Below, in pieces: positions 55,471 to 64,000 of a DNA stretch of 64,000 bases; position 1 is the first letter of the stretch, and every line of letters begins with the position of its first letter. The stretch covers positions 2,274,012 to 2,338,011 of the forward strand of contig NZ_CP046103.1 of NCBI RefSeq assembly GCF_009707325.1, written 5' to 3'. This stretch comes from Pseudomonas sp. IB20 (GTDB lineage Bacteria > Pseudomonadota > Gammaproteobacteria > Pseudomonadales > Pseudomonadaceae). The position numbers were made by a program, and so were the translations under genes. Under the pieces are notes generated by a model, which did not search any database, was not told the DNA's origin, and worked only from the letters and a program-made list of their open reading frames with translations.

Positions 55471-57759
55471 ATGGCAGTCGCTCATTCCCTTGGATTTCCG
55501 CGCATTGGACGCGATCGTGAACTGAAAAAAGCGCAGGAAGCGTTTTGGAAGGGCGAGCTCGACGAGGCCGGCCTGCGTGCCGTGGGCCGTGACTTGCGCA
55601 AGGCGCACTGGGAACTGCAAAAACAAGCCGGTATCGAGCTGCTACCGGCCGGTGATTTCGCCTGGTACGACCAAGTCCTGACTCACTCGCTGATGTTCGG
55701 TGTGATCCCTGAACGCCTCCGCCCAGCCGATGGCAACACCACGCTGCAGACCCTGTTCGGCATGGCCCGTGGTGTCAGCGACAGCTGCTGCGGCGGTGCC
55801 CACGCCCAGGAAATGACCAAGTGGTTTGATACCAACTATCACTACCTGGTGCCTGAGTTCAGCGCCGACCAGCAATTCCAACTGGGTTGGGAGCAGTTGT
55901 TCGAAGAGGTTAAAGAAGCCCGTGACCTGGGCCACAACGTCAAGCCCGTGGTCATCGGCCCGCTGACTTACCTGTGGCTGGGCAAGGCCAAGGGCGGCGA
56001 CTTCGACAAGCTAGACCTGCTTGACCGCCTGCTGCCGTTGTATGGCCAGATCTTCCAGCGCCTGGCGGATTTGGGCGTTGAGTGGGTGCAAATCGATGAG
56101 CCGATCCTGGTGCTCGACCTGCCACAAGACTGGAAAAACGCCTTTGAGCGCGCCTACAACCAGATCCAGCGCGACCCGCTGAAAAAACTCGTGGCCACCT
56201 ACTTTGGCGGTTTGGAAGAGAACCTCGGCCTAGCCGCCAACCTGCCGGTTGATGGTTTGCACATCGACTTGGTGCGTGCACCGGACCAGTACCCGACCAT
56301 TCTCGACCGCTTGCCGGCGTATAAGGTGTTGTCCCTGGGCGTGGTCAATGGCCGTAACGTCTGGCGCTGCGACCTGGAAAAAGCCCTGGCGACCTTGCAG
56401 CACGCGCATGAGAAATTGGGCGATCGCCTTTGGGTCGCGCCGTCTTGCTCGCTGCTGCACAGCCCGGTTGATTTGGGCCGCGAAGACACGCTGGATGCCG
56501 AGCTGAAAAGCTGGTTGGCCTTCGCCGTGCAGAAGTGCGCGGAAGTTGCGGTGCTGGCCCAGGCCGTCAACGCACCGCAAGCCCCTAACGTGCTCGCCGC
56601 CCTGGCGGAAAGCCGTGCCGTGCAAGCTGCCCGTTCGGCCTCGCCACGGATTCACAAGCCTGCCGTGCAAGCCCGTGTGGCGGCGATCACCGCCAAGGAC
56701 AGCCAGCGTCAGTCGCTGTTTGCCCAGCGTATCGAGAAGCAACGTGCCGGCCTGAACCTGCCGCTGTTTCCGACCACGACTATCGGTTCGTTCCCGCAGA
56801 CCGCCTCGATTCGCCTGGCGCGCCAGTCGTATAAAGCCGGCAAGTTGAGCGAAGCCGAATACGTCGAAGCCATGCACAGCGAGATCAAGCATGCCGTTGA
56901 AGTGCAGGAACACCTCGGCCTGGACGTGCTGGTACATGGCGAAGCTGAGCGTAACGACATGGTCGAGTACTTCGCCGAGCAGCTCGACGGCTACGTGTTC
57001 ACCCGTTTCGGCTGGGTGCAGAGCTACGGTTCGCGCTGCGTGAAACCGGCGGTGATCTTCGGCGACCTCAGCCGTGCGAAAGCCATGACCGTGGAGTGGA
57101 TCCGCTACGCCCAAGGCCTGACCAACAAGGTGATGAAGGGCATGCTGACCGGCCCGGTGACCATGCTGATGTGGTCGTTCCCGCGCGAAGACGTGAGCCG
57201 CGAAGTGCAGGCGCGGCAACTGGCGCTGGCGATTCGCGACGAAGTGGTGGACCTGGAAGCCGCTGGTATCAAGATCGTGCAGATCGACGAAGCCGCGTTC
57301 CGCGAAGGCCTGCCGTTGCGCCGGGCGCAGTGGCAGCACTATCTGGACTGGGCCACCGAAGTGTTCCGCCTGTGCGCCTGTGGCGTGCGCGACGAAACCC
57401 AGATTCACACGCACATGTGCTACAGCGAGTTCAACGATGTGATCGAGTCCATTGCGGCGATGGATGCTGACGTGATCACCATCGAAACCTCGCGCTCCGA
57501 TATGGAACTGCTGGAGGCGTTCGAAGCCTTTGCTTACCCGAACGACATTGGCCCGGGCGTCTATGACATCCACTCGCCACGCGTGCCGGATGCGTCGGAA
57601 ATGGCCAATTTGCTGCGCAAGGCGGCCAAGCGCATTCCTGCGCAGCGCCTATGGGTCAACCCGGACTGCGGCCTAAAAACCCGCGGCTGGCCGGAGACGG
57701 AAGCGGCGTTGATTCATATGGTTACTGCTGCGCGGCAACTGCGGGCTGAACTGGCCTAA
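55471..57759 (+). CDS. metE: Cobalamin-independent methionine synthase
   Basis: A 762-residue enzyme that methylates homocysteine from 5-methyltetrahydrofolate without B12. It has the two (beta/alpha)8 halves; the N-terminal one starts [18 protein letters not shown]. The C-terminal catalytic half carries zinc ligands in [10 protein letters not shown] (His, Cys), a Glu in the preceding segment and Cys in [11 protein letters not shown]. Substrate-binding IGSFPQT is present. Length is normal. A standard MetR box is not obvious in the short 97-bp upstream gap. Confidence 0.96.
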   Translation: MAVAHSLGFPRIGRDRELKKAQEAFWKGELDEAGLRAVGRDLRKAHWELQKQAGIELLPAGDFAWYDQVLTHSLMFGVIPERLRPADGNTTLQTLFGMARGVSDSCCGGAHAQEMTKWFDTNYHYLVPEFSADQQFQLGWEQLFEEVKEARDLGHNVKPVVIGPLTYLWLGKAKGGDFDKLDLLDRLLPLYGQIFQRLADLGVEWVQIDEPILVLDLPQDWKNAFERAYNQIQRDPLKKLVATYFGGLEENLGLAANLPVDGLHIDLVRAPDQYPTILDRLPAYKVLSLGVVNGRNVWRCDLEKALATLQHAHEKLGDRLWVAPSCSLLHSPVDLGREDTLDAELKSWLAFAVQKCAEVAVLAQAVNAPQAPNVLAALAESRAVQAARSASPRIHKPAVQARVAAITAKDSQRQSLFAQRIEKQRAGLNLPLFPTTTIGSFPQTASIRLARQSYKAGKLSEAEYVEAMHSEIKHAVEVQEHLGLDVLVHGEAERNDMVEYFAEQLDGYVFTRFGWVQSYGSRCVKPAVIFGDLSRAKAMTVEWIRYAQGLTNKVMKGMLTGPVTMLMWSFPREDVSREVQARQLALAIRDEVVDLEAAGIKIVQIDEAAFREGLPLRRAQWQHYLDWATEVFRLCACGVRDETQIHTHMCYSEFNDVIESIAAMDADVITIETSRSDMELLEAFEAFAYPNDIGPGVYDIHSPRVPDASEMANLLRKAAKRIPAQRLWVNPDCGLKTRGWPETEAALIHMVTAARQLRAELA

Positions 57760-58063
57760 CACAGGGTAGGCATGTGGGAGTACAGCCTGAGCAGCACACC
57801 CATCTGCCTGATGTATTGAGATCCAAATGTGGGAGCTGGCTTGTCGGATCGCCGCACCGCTGCGATGCAGACACCTCGGTGTATCAGCCCACATTTGATC
57901 TTCGCTGCTTTGAGCTTTTGCGTCCGCTTAACCGACCGGCATCAGGGCAAGCCAGCTCCCACACCAAAAGGCTAACCCTAGGTGCAGCCCCGGCGCCGGA
58001 GGCGAAACTTAATCGCCTCTGGCGGCGTCAATGATGAAATCTGCAGGCTCATAGGAGGCAATG
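57760..58063. other. 304-bp gap with REPIN and a partial repeat
   Basis: It holds a partial GTGGGAGTACAGCC repeat at 57774 and a larger inverted repeat at 57828-57963. No gene found. The last 40 bases probably include the DUF924 promoter. Confidence 0.6.
57828..57963. repeat. REPIN-type inverted repeat
   Basis: TGTGGGAGCTGGCTTG at the left and CAAGCCAGCTCCCACA at the right form a 16-bp stem with a long loop containing CGCACCGCTGCGATGCAG and other less paired DNA. Similar to the repeats at 8814 and 19804. Confidence 0.8.
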
Positions 58064-58615
58064 ATGACAAGCATGAACGGCCAGCCGGCCGAGGCGGTGA
58101 TTCAATTTTGGAAGCAGGCGGGGCCCAAGCGCTGGTTTGCCAAGGACGCGGCGTTCGACGCAGCGTTTCGCGACACCTTCTACGCCACCCATATGCAAGC
58201 CGCTCGGCGCGAGCTGGAAGGTTGGCTGGATTCAGCGCACGGCGCGCTAGCGTTGTTGATCCTGCTGGATCAGTTCCCGCGCAATGCCTTTCGCGGTACG
58301 GCGCACATGTTTGCCACCGACCCGCTGGCGCGGCTGTATGCGCAGCGCATGCTCGATGCCGGGCTGGATCAGTTGATCGAGCCCGAGCTGCGAGCGTTCT
58401 GTTATCTGCCGTTTGAGCATTCCGAAGACCCGGCCGATCAGCAGCGCTCGCTGGTGTTGAACCAGCGCCTGGATGCCAGCACCTACCATTGGGCCAAGGA
58501 GCACGCAAACATCATCGAACGGTTCGGGCGTTTTCCCCATCGCAACGCGGTGTTGGCCAGGGCCACCACCGCGCAAGAACGTGAGTTTCTGGTTAAAGGC
58601 GGCTTCGCAGGCTAA
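58064..58615 (+). CDS. DUF924 family protein
   Basis: A 183-residue cytoplasmic protein of DUF924: VIQFWKQAGPKRWFAKDAAF near the start, ALALLILLDQFPRNAFRGTA then HMFATDPLA, and FCYLPFEHSED. The family has a helical repeat fold and no known function. AGGAGG lies five bases before the ATG at 58064; the ATG at 58061 is too close to it. Its stop overlaps the convergent hydrolase gene by four bases. Confidence 0.85.
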   Translation: MTSMNGQPAEAVIQFWKQAGPKRWFAKDAAFDAAFRDTFYATHMQAARRELEGWLDSAHGALALLILLDQFPRNAFRGTAHMFATDPLARLYAQRMLDAGLDQLIEPELRAFCYLPFEHSEDPADQQRSLVLNQRLDASTYHWAKEHANIIERFGRFPHRNAVLARATTAQEREFLVKGGFAG

Positions 58616-60045
58616 GCCGGTGCCAGGGCTTCCTTGGCGCCTGCCGCGCGATAACGCCGCAAGCCCTTGAGGTCGACCGCCCAGCGCAATGCTTCGGTCG
58701 CCGAGGGGCGTGGGCCATGGGTGATCGCCTGTTCATCGTTGCCGAGTGCACCGAGGTAGCCTTGGGCGCCGCCGCGTTCGCTCCAGTAGTGGGTGTGACT
58801 GAACCACGACCGTGCCAGCCAGCCCTTCCACTTGCCTACAGTGACCGGCAAATCCAGCACGCCGGCGCCCATCACCGGCTTGACCGGGCCCGCGACGATA
58901 TCGCCAAACAGGCCGTAGGGCGCCGGGAAGTAGAGGTTGGTCCAGCGCGTCACGGCAAAGGCCGCCGCGTGGTGCAAATACTGTGGGGTGAAGGGTTTTT
59001 CGCCGAGCATCACTGGCTGGCGGGCGTTGTAGCCGTAGCCCTTTTCGTCCTGGGTGGGCGGGCAGGCCGGGGCTTCGCGACGTGCCATGCGTTGTTTGAA
59101 GTCACTGACGCTGCGGCCCAGCAACAAGCTGGCGTGGGCCATCGGGCTGCCGACGGTGACCAGGTCGGTGATGCGCCACGGGTTGCCCAGGCCACGTTGC
59201 TCGATAAACGCTTGGGTCTGCTGTTCGCGAAACCTCAAGAGGCTGCCCAGGCTGCCGTCGAGTGCGGCACCGGCGTTTGGCAGCGCATCCTTGACCACCG
59301 GTTGCAGCGGTTCGTGGTGGGCATACCGGTTGGCCAGCTCGCGGTTACTGGGGATGACTTTGGTGAGTTGATCGTGATGTTCGTGCCACAGGTAGCCGAC
59401 GATATCGTAGGCAATCATGCTGCCCAAACTGTGGCCGACGACGATGATGCGGTCGTACTCGCCCTTGTTGTGCAACGCGCGCAGCAGCGCCACGCCGTCG
59501 GCACGGATCTGTTCGCGCACCACGACATTTTGCGGGTTGGGGCTGAGGTAACGCGCCGCATCGCCCAGGTAGGACAGCGCGGAATAGCGCAGCCCCAGGC
59601 CGATGGCGCCGAGCAGCAGCGGCACCAGGGCGTAAGGGTTGTCGTGGTGCTCGAATTTTCCCCAGGCGGTGGCGAGGCTGCCGCTGGCGATCAGCAGCAA
59701 CAGCAGGATCACCGTCCAGCGCGTGGTGCGCCAAATCGGCACGATGGCGTCGGGGATATCACGGCGCGGGCGCTTAAAGATGTCCCACAGCCAGCCCAGC
59801 AGATGGCCGAGCTTGGTGCCCTGCATCTTGTGGGCCCAGTAGTACTCGTAGAAATCCGTGCTTGTGCGGCCCGAGGACTTCAGCACGCGCAGGTCGAAGT
59901 TGCGCGACAGCCGGTCCGGTTTGCTCCAGTACAACGGGGTGCCGTCGGGGGTGTCGGCGGGGATCATCGCTTCGACAAAACCACGCAACGTATCCATTGG
60001 GCGTTGTTCACCGATGCCGTGAATGACGACAACTGCTTGTTTCAT
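58612..60045 (-). CDS. Alpha/beta-hydrolase-like protein with a central membrane segment
   Basis: A 477-residue protein. The N-terminus KQAVVVIHGIGEQRPMD is the lipase-type oxyanion region (HGIGEQ); two hydrophobic helices lie at about 92-140 (TVILLLLLIASGSLATAW and LVPLLLGAIGLGLRYSALS); the nucleophile Ser is in IIVVGHSLGSMIAYDI near residue 205. Such proteins are often annotated as uncharacterised lipase-like. The start at 60045 is chosen over 60066 because the RBS (AAGGAAGAACAG) lies between them. Substrate unknown. Confidence 0.75.
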   Translation of the reverse strand: MKQAVVVIHGIGEQRPMDTLRGFVEAMIPADTPDGTPLYWSKPDRLSRNFDLRVLKSSGRTSTDFYEYYWAHKMQGTKLGHLLGWLWDIFKRPRRDIPDAIVPIWRTTRWTVILLLLLIASGSLATAWGKFEHHDNPYALVPLLLGAIGLGLRYSALSYLGDAARYLSPNPQNVVVREQIRADGVALLRALHNKGEYDRIIVVGHSLGSMIAYDIVGYLWHEHHDQLTKVIPSNRELANRYAHHEPLQPVVKDALPNAGAALDGSLGSLLRFREQQTQAFIEQRGLGNPWRITDLVTVGSPMAHASLLLGRSVSDFKQRMARREAPACPPTQDEKGYGYNARQPVMLGEKPFTPQYLHHAAAFAVTRWTNLYFPAPYGLFGDIVAGPVKPVMGAGVLDLPVTVGKWKGWLARSWFSHTHYWSERGGAQGYLGALGNDEQAITHGPRPSATEALRWAVDLKGLRRYRAAGAKEALAPA

Positions 60046-60219
60046 AAGCTGTTCTTCCTTGAGCACTTTTGAATGGCGGAGCGTTCTCGCAGACTAGCGA
60101 GTCGCTATGATATTGCCACTATTGGGCCTATTCCCGCCAGGAATGGCCCCATAAAAACCCTGCATTGTCTTTATCGCCGCAGATCTCGTAGCGTGGGGTT
60201 CCATTCAAGGAGATCGCCC

Positions 60220-60852
60220 ATGCACCCGAGCCCGCTGCGCCTCTATGTAGATTCGATGTTTACCAGCCCCTATGCGATGTCGGTGTTTGTCACCCTGCGC
60301 GAAAAAGGCCTGGCGTTCGACCTGCTCACCCTGGATTTGGACGCCGGGCAAAACCAGGCGGCGGACTTCGCCCAGCTCTCGGTGACGCAGCGCGTGCCTA
60401 CGTTGGTTGAGGGCGACTTTGCGCTGTCGGAATCTTCCGCGATCACTGAATACCTGGAGCAGGTCTACCCCGAAACGCCGGTGTACCCTGCTGATCCAAA
60501 AAAGCGGGCGAGTGCGCGGCAGGTGCAGGCGTGGCTGCGTAGCGACTTACTGCCGATCCGTCAGGAACGTTCGACGTTGGTGGTGTTTTACGGGCAGAAG
60601 ATGCCGCCGTTGTCGCCCGTTGCAGAGGCGGCCGCGCGCAAGCTGATCAGCGCGGCGCAGGCGCTGCTGGCGGGCAATCCCCACTACCTGTTCGGCCAAT
60701 GGTCGATTGCCGATGTGGACCTGGCGGTGATGCTCAACCGTCTGATCCTCAACGGTGACAGTGTGCCAGCCGAGTTGGTGGATTACGCACAGCGCCAATG
60801 GCAGCGGCCGTCGGTGCAGGCATGGGTCAACCTGCAGCGCCCGGCGCTTTAG
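60220..60852 (+). CDS. Glutathione S-transferase (YfcF-like)
   Basis: A 210-residue GST. The thioredoxin-like N-terminus is RLYVDSMFTSPYAMSVFVTL with the catalytic Ser in TSPYA; RVPTLVEGDFALSESSAI is the glutathione-binding cis-Pro segment; the C-terminal helices include LFGQWSIADVDLAVML. YfcF-type GSTs protect against peroxides. CAAGGAGATCGCCC precedes the ATG; the in-frame extension to 60073 is not needed. Confidence 0.9.
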   Translation: MHPSPLRLYVDSMFTSPYAMSVFVTLREKGLAFDLLTLDLDAGQNQAADFAQLSVTQRVPTLVEGDFALSESSAITEYLEQVYPETPVYPADPKKRASARQVQAWLRSDLLPIRQERSTLVVFYGQKMPPLSPVAEAAARKLISAAQALLAGNPHYLFGQWSIADVDLAVMLNRLILNGDSVPAELVDYAQRQWQRPSVQAWVNLQRPAL

Positions 60853-60855
60853 GGT

Positions 60856-61101
60856 TTACAGCCATTCGTGGGCTACGCGTCGGTCCAAATCTTCCCAGTC
60901 CGCCATGCCCAGCACCCGTGTGGTGTTCAAACCGCGCAGGTAACCGCGCAGTTGCTGGGCGCTGGCGTAGCGCTGGTCGGCATCGGCGGTTTGATCCTGC
61001 AGCACGTTTTCATAATCGACCAGGTAATCGGCGACCCGCTCGCGAAACTCCGGCAATACGGCTTCGCGGATGCGGTCGAAGGTTTTCTGGTGGGGCTTCA
61101 T
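60856..61101 (-). CDS. Small conserved-looking hypothetical protein
   Basis: An 81-residue acidic, helical protein (MKPHQKTFDRIREAVLPEFR then ERVADYLVDYENV). RYASAQQLRGYLRGLNTTRV and the end WEDLDRRVAHEWL are likely helices. GGACCCTGCC precedes the ATG. I do not recognise the family; coding character is good. Confidence 0.65.
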   Translation of the reverse strand: MKPHQKTFDRIREAVLPEFRERVADYLVDYENVLQDQTADADQRYASAQQLRGYLRGLNTTRVLGMADWEDLDRRVAHEWL

Positions 61102-61246
61102 GGCAGGGTCCTTATAGTTTTATAGAGGTCGCGAGATACTCGACACTATCGGTTCAAATGATAGTCACCATCAAGGATCGCAAGTTCTGTTTTTGTACCA
61201 AAAGCGCAGAATCACCCCATCGAGACGCTGTTCAAGGAAATGCGCG

Positions 61247-61891
61247 ATGAGGACGATGATCCAGTTGGGTTTAATCATGCTGATGCTTGGCACGACGGTG
61301 TTGGCCAATCCGGCAATTGCCGATGATCTGCGTACCGGCCATTTGCTGGCACTCGCCGGTAGCGTAGACTCCCTGCAGCACGCGCAGTCGGTGGGGGTGT
61401 TGTACAGCGAAAACACCCGCGACAACCTCAGTTACCTTGAACGCTACCACGCCATGGCCATGAACGGCGCCAAGGATGCCCTTGACGGGCGCATCCGCGA
61501 GGCGTTCGTCAACAGTTCAGACCCGGAACTGGCGATTGATTGGCTGATGAATTCATTGCAGGGCACTTTTCGCAGCGTGACGGTCTATAGCAGCCTGGAT
61601 GAACTGGTGCAGGCGCACCCTGATGTGGTGGTGATGCTCGACACCCATAACCAGCTGCTGACCCAGCGTAACGACCAGGTCGAGGCGCGTTTTGTTGCAC
61701 GGTTCTATGATGCAGACCTGCAATACATCGCCAAGGCCGAAGGCTCGGTACACAAACAAGTGCCATCGGTTTGGGTGCATGACAAGGCGGCCCCGGAAAT
61801 TGCCGCGCAGATTGAACAGCAGCGTGATGTACAGCTCAATGCCTTGAAGCAGTTTGATGCATCGCTCAAGGCCCTGGTCCGCGCCGGATGA
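61247..61891 (+). CDS. Exported hypothetical protein
   Basis: A 214-residue protein with a signal peptide (MIQLGLIMLMLGTTVLANPAIA). It has no cysteine in the mature part; the segment VTVYSSLDELVQAHPDVVVML reads as a Rossmann-like strand-helix unit, and the end is a helical region. The start at 61247 follows AAGGAAATGCGCG. It is probably periplasmic and cotranscribed with the lipoprotein gene downstream (45 bp). Family not recognised. Confidence 0.7.
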   Translation: MRTMIQLGLIMLMLGTTVLANPAIADDLRTGHLLALAGSVDSLQHAQSVGVLYSENTRDNLSYLERYHAMAMNGAKDALDGRIREAFVNSSDPELAIDWLMNSLQGTFRSVTVYSSLDELVQAHPDVVVMLDTHNQLLTQRNDQVEARFVARFYDADLQYIAKAEGSVHKQVPSVWVHDKAAPEIAAQIEQQRDVQLNALKQFDASLKALVRAG

Positions 61892-61936
61892 CGCGCGGAT
61901 CGATGTGAACCCTATTGGTTATTTTCAGGAATGTTT

Positions 61937-62278
61937 ATGCGCTCTTTTTTCGTCCCGGCCCTGGCTTTTGCTTCGTTGTTGCTGACCGGTTGTATCACTG
62001 CGCCCAATGCGCCGAGCTTAACCCTGCAAACCAGCAAGACTCCCGAAAGCTATGTGCAATGTGTATTGCCCAAGCTTGAAAAGTACGGCTTCACCTCGAC
62101 CGTGACGCAGAACTCGCGCCACGCCAAGGTGGTGTTGACCAGCAAGATTGCCGCCGATGACGTGCTGGAGGCCTACAAGTCCCAGGACGGCACCAAAGTG
62201 TTCCTGTACGAGCGTAAGCCACTGGCGTCGGCGATCAAGCCGTCGCGGCTTGAGTTGGCGGCTCAGGACTGCAAGTAG
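61937..62278 (+). CDS. Lipoprotein of unknown function
   Basis: A 113-residue lipoprotein: MRSFFVPALAFASLLLTGC gives the lipobox LLTGC. The mature part PESYVQCVLPKLEKYGFTST and the end AAQDCK give two more Cys. CAGGA lies six bases before the ATG at 61937, which is preferred over the ATG at 61931. Follows the exported protein gene. Confidence 0.72.
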   Translation: MRSFFVPALAFASLLLTGCITAPNAPSLTLQTSKTPESYVQCVLPKLEKYGFTSTVTQNSRHAKVVLTSKIAADDVLEAYKSQDGTKVFLYERKPLASAIKPSRLELAAQDCK

Positions 62279-62337
62279 CTAAAGGCCAATACACGAGTGA
62301 CGGCACCACCGCTCCCACATTTTGCTTTGTGTCGTGG

Positions 62338-63084
62338 TTAGGGTTTTGCTTCGCTACTGAAGCTGTTCACGGTCTTGACCAGCCCTTTAGCCGCCAACGC
62401 CACCAACTCACCGCCTTTTTCCACCGTCGCCAGGGCCGGGTCCGAACCCATGCGCCCGTCGGGGAAGCGTGCGCGGAAGTCCAGCGCTTCGCGGATCGGC
62501 CCGGTGTTGGCGATTTGTGGGGAATAGTCGGCTGACTTGATCGAATCAGCGTACGCCCATTGCGTCACCGCAATCTCCGACGGCGTGGCATGGCTGCCAT
62601 GGCCGACTGGGAATTGGCGCTGCGCCAGGTCAGTGACGCCTTCCAGGTCCCACCAGTTCACCAGTTTCAGCGCGAACCCGGCCGGGCGGCGGGCGAAGCT
62701 CGCCTCGGCGTACAGCTCGGAAAACGCCGCTTCAATGGTAGCGATATTGCCGCCGTGGCCGTTCAGAAACAGGATCTTCTCGAAACCATGCCCGGCCAAC
62801 GAGCGCACCCAGTCGCCAATCGCGGCAATAAAGGTGGAAGGGCGCAGCGAAATAGTGCCGGGAAAGCCCAAGTGGTGCTGGGCCATGCCGATGTTGAAAG
62901 TCGGGCCGATCAGGATGTCGGCGTTCTTCTGCGCCTCATGGGCGATGATCTGCGGGCACATCCAGTCAGTGCCCAGCAGGCCGGTGGGGCCGTGTTGTTC
63001 GTTGGAACCGATGGGGATCACCACCGTGCGGCTGCGTTCCAGAAACTGCCCGATCTCGATCCAGGTGGAGTGGTGTAGAAGCAT
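62338..63084 (-). CDS. Creatininase-family amidohydrolase
   Basis: A 248-residue metal-dependent amidohydrolase. The ligand motifs are VVIPIGSNEQHGPTGLLGTD (Glu, His, Asp), MAQHHLGFPGT, LFLNGHGGNIATIEAAF and VGHGSHATPSEIAVTQ (Glu). Creatininase-type enzymes open cyclic amides or formamides, for example creatinine and pyrimidine/flavin intermediates. The substrate is not determined. It ends 59 bp from the preceding lipoprotein gene and is convergent with it. Confidence 0.9.
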   Translation of the reverse strand: MLLHHSTWIEIGQFLERSRTVVIPIGSNEQHGPTGLLGTDWMCPQIIAHEAQKNADILIGPTFNIGMAQHHLGFPGTISLRPSTFIAAIGDWVRSLAGHGFEKILFLNGHGGNIATIEAAFSELYAEASFARRPAGFALKLVNWWDLEGVTDLAQRQFPVGHGSHATPSEIAVTQWAYADSIKSADYSPQIANTGPIREALDFRARFPDGRMGSDPALATVEKGGELVALAAKGLVKTVNSFSSEAKP

Positions 63085-63114
63085 GCGACGCTCTCTTTTA
63101 TCTGTGGGGACAGG

Positions 63115-63828
63115 CTAACCACCACGGATTGTACGACTACTTGCCACTTGTTGGGGCTTGCAGTTCAGATACGTTGACGACTTCAACCAACGCTGGTCCG
63201 GGTACCAGGAAAACATGAACTGCCCGTCCTTGAGCTTATCCACCACTTGGCGCGCCACCTGCGGGCGTACGGCAGGGCAACCCTGGCTGCGGCCGATACG
63301 GCCTTCGCGCTTGCTCCACGCGGAGTTGACGTAGTCGGCAGCGTGGATCACCAGCGCGCGGTCGCGGGCCTGGTCGTTGAAACCGGGCTCCAGGCCGTCC
63401 ATGCGTAACGAATAGCCGTGGGCGCCGAGGTAACTTTCCTGGGTGCGGAACAAGCCCAGGCTGGACTGGTGGCTGCCTTCGAGATTGGAAAATTGCGTGG
63501 CGAAGTTTTCCCCGGATTTTGCGCCGTGGGCCACCAGATCACGCAGCACCAGGGTCTTTTTGCGCAAGTCGAAGATCCACAGCCGACGAGCGGTCGAGGG
63601 CTGGGAGTAGTCAATAACCGCTAGGCGCTCTGAGCGTTCCTCGCCGTTATTGACCGCGCACTGCACGGCGCTCAGGGCGCTTTTCAGTACTGTGGGATTG
63701 AGTTCTGGAGCCGAGCGCGCCAGGCTGCTATACAAGTTAGGAGGATTCCCATTGGCGGCGAGCGCTAAATTGCTCAACGTAGCCAGGGTGATGGTGATCA
63801 AACCGAAGCGGCACATAAAAGTCAGCAT
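63115..63828 (-). CDS. Murein L,D-transpeptidase catalytic domain protein (exported)
   Basis: A 237-residue protein with a signal peptide (FGLITITLATLSNLALAA). The catalytic part has VAHGAKSGENFATQFSN, GLFRTQESYLGAHGYSL with its His, ALVIHAADYVNSAWSKREG and the Cys site GRIGRSQGCPAVRPQ. It is of the YkuD-like group widespread in Pseudomonas and acts on peptidoglycan in the periplasm. It diverges from another transpeptidase-like gene at 63868. Confidence 0.82.
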   Translation of the reverse strand: MLTFMCRFGLITITLATLSNLALAANGNPPNLYSSLARSAPELNPTVLKSALSAVQCAVNNGEERSERLAVIDYSQPSTARRLWIFDLRKKTLVLRDLVAHGAKSGENFATQFSNLEGSHQSSLGLFRTQESYLGAHGYSLRMDGLEPGFNDQARDRALVIHAADYVNSAWSKREGRIGRSQGCPAVRPQVARQVVDKLKDGQFMFSWYPDQRWLKSSTYLNCKPQQVASSRTIRGG

Positions 63829-63867
63829 CTACAAAGCGTCCCCCGCTGTGGATTGGAGCCCAGTCAA

Positions 63868-64000
63868 TTGTTCAAAAAACACGCATGTTACTTGAGCATT
63901 TGCCTGCTCGTTGCACCATTGGTCGCGACAGCTGACGAACTGCCAGTGGGCGCCGTGCCGGTTATTTCCCTAAGCCCTGTGCAAATGGCCCCGGTGCAAC
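63868..64000 (+). CDS. Start of an exported protein, probable L,D-transpeptidase (partial)
   Basis: From a TTG at 63868 (GGAG about nine bases upstream) the frame is open to the window edge: LFKKHACYLSICLLVAPLVA then TADELPVGAVPVISLSP, a clear Sec signal peptide and mature start. Pseudomonas genomes often have a YcbB-like L,D-transpeptidase divergent from the preceding gene; the N-terminus fits what I recall of it. Only 44 residues are visible, so the product name is tentative. Confidence 0.5.
   Translation, partial: MFKKHACYLSICLLVAPLVATADELPVGAVPVISLSPVQMAPVQ

Overview
The window reads as a chromosomal segment of a fluorescent Pseudomonas (P. fluorescens group). The grounds are high-GC coding sequence, Pseudomonas-type small families (DUF2789, DUF1652, DUF6124), an OprD porin, and the intergenic GTGGGAGC...GCTCCCAC hairpins (REPINs) known from P. 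fluorescens genomes. Genus placement is inference from gene content; no rRNA or other phylogenetic marker is present.

Region 1 (1-14 kb) is a myo-inositol catabolic and uptake locus. A leftward RpiR-type regulator (iolR, cut by the window edge) faces iolC(-DUF2090)-iolE-iolB-iolI-iolD-iolG, then a Gfo/Idh/MocA oxidoreductase and a ribose-type ABC importer (binding protein, double ATPase, permease). A perfect GGAA-N6-TTCC palindrome lies in the iolR/iolC gap and a near match precedes the importer, suggesting one IolR regulon. No iolA/mmsA is present; the aldolase step may be carried by the DUF2090 half of IolC. Region 2 (14-23 kb) holds a zinc-finger-less DksA-like protein, a chemoreceptor with an unusual C-terminal domain, several small orphan proteins, a glycine-betaine-type binding protein, a TonB-dependent receptor paired with a DUF2946 protein, and a DUF3995 membrane protein.

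Region 3 (23-28 kb) is a decaying Rhs polymorphic toxin locus: the rhs gene is frameshifted, its toxin tip is cut off shortly after it begins, and an out-of-frame reading frame that looks like the tail of the immunity protein follows at once. Region 4 (28-40 kb) is mixed housekeeping and accessory: FAH-family hydrolase, AraC regulator, GNAT, a PAS-GGDEF diguanylate cyclase beside a candidate sRNA, a short lipoprotein, NUDIX, an oxidoreductase, RNase T2, an IS3-family remnant, a lipoprotein whose 3' end is duplicated, glutaminase, a stand-alone lspA and an M24 peptidase. Region 5 (40-43 kb) carries the carboxynorspermidine dehydrogenase/decarboxylase pair, a truncated SRPBCC gene and a small cytochrome c.

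Region 6 (43.5-50.5 kb) is a compact cluster of LacI regulator, Fbp/Pot-type ABC importer, cytoplasmic GpdQ-like phosphodiesterase and OprD porin. It reads as an import-and-cleave pathway for an unidentified, possibly phosphodiester, substrate and is the best candidate here for an undescribed system. Region 7 (50.5-64 kb) has a GNAT gene next to an internally deleted GFA gene, a polyamine-type binding protein with a PuuB-like oxidase and divergent LysR regulator, a frameshifted LysE exporter, metE, DUF924, a membrane-spanning alpha/beta hydrolase, a GST, small exported proteins, a creatininase-family amidohydrolase and two divergent L,D-transpeptidase genes, the last cut by the window edge.
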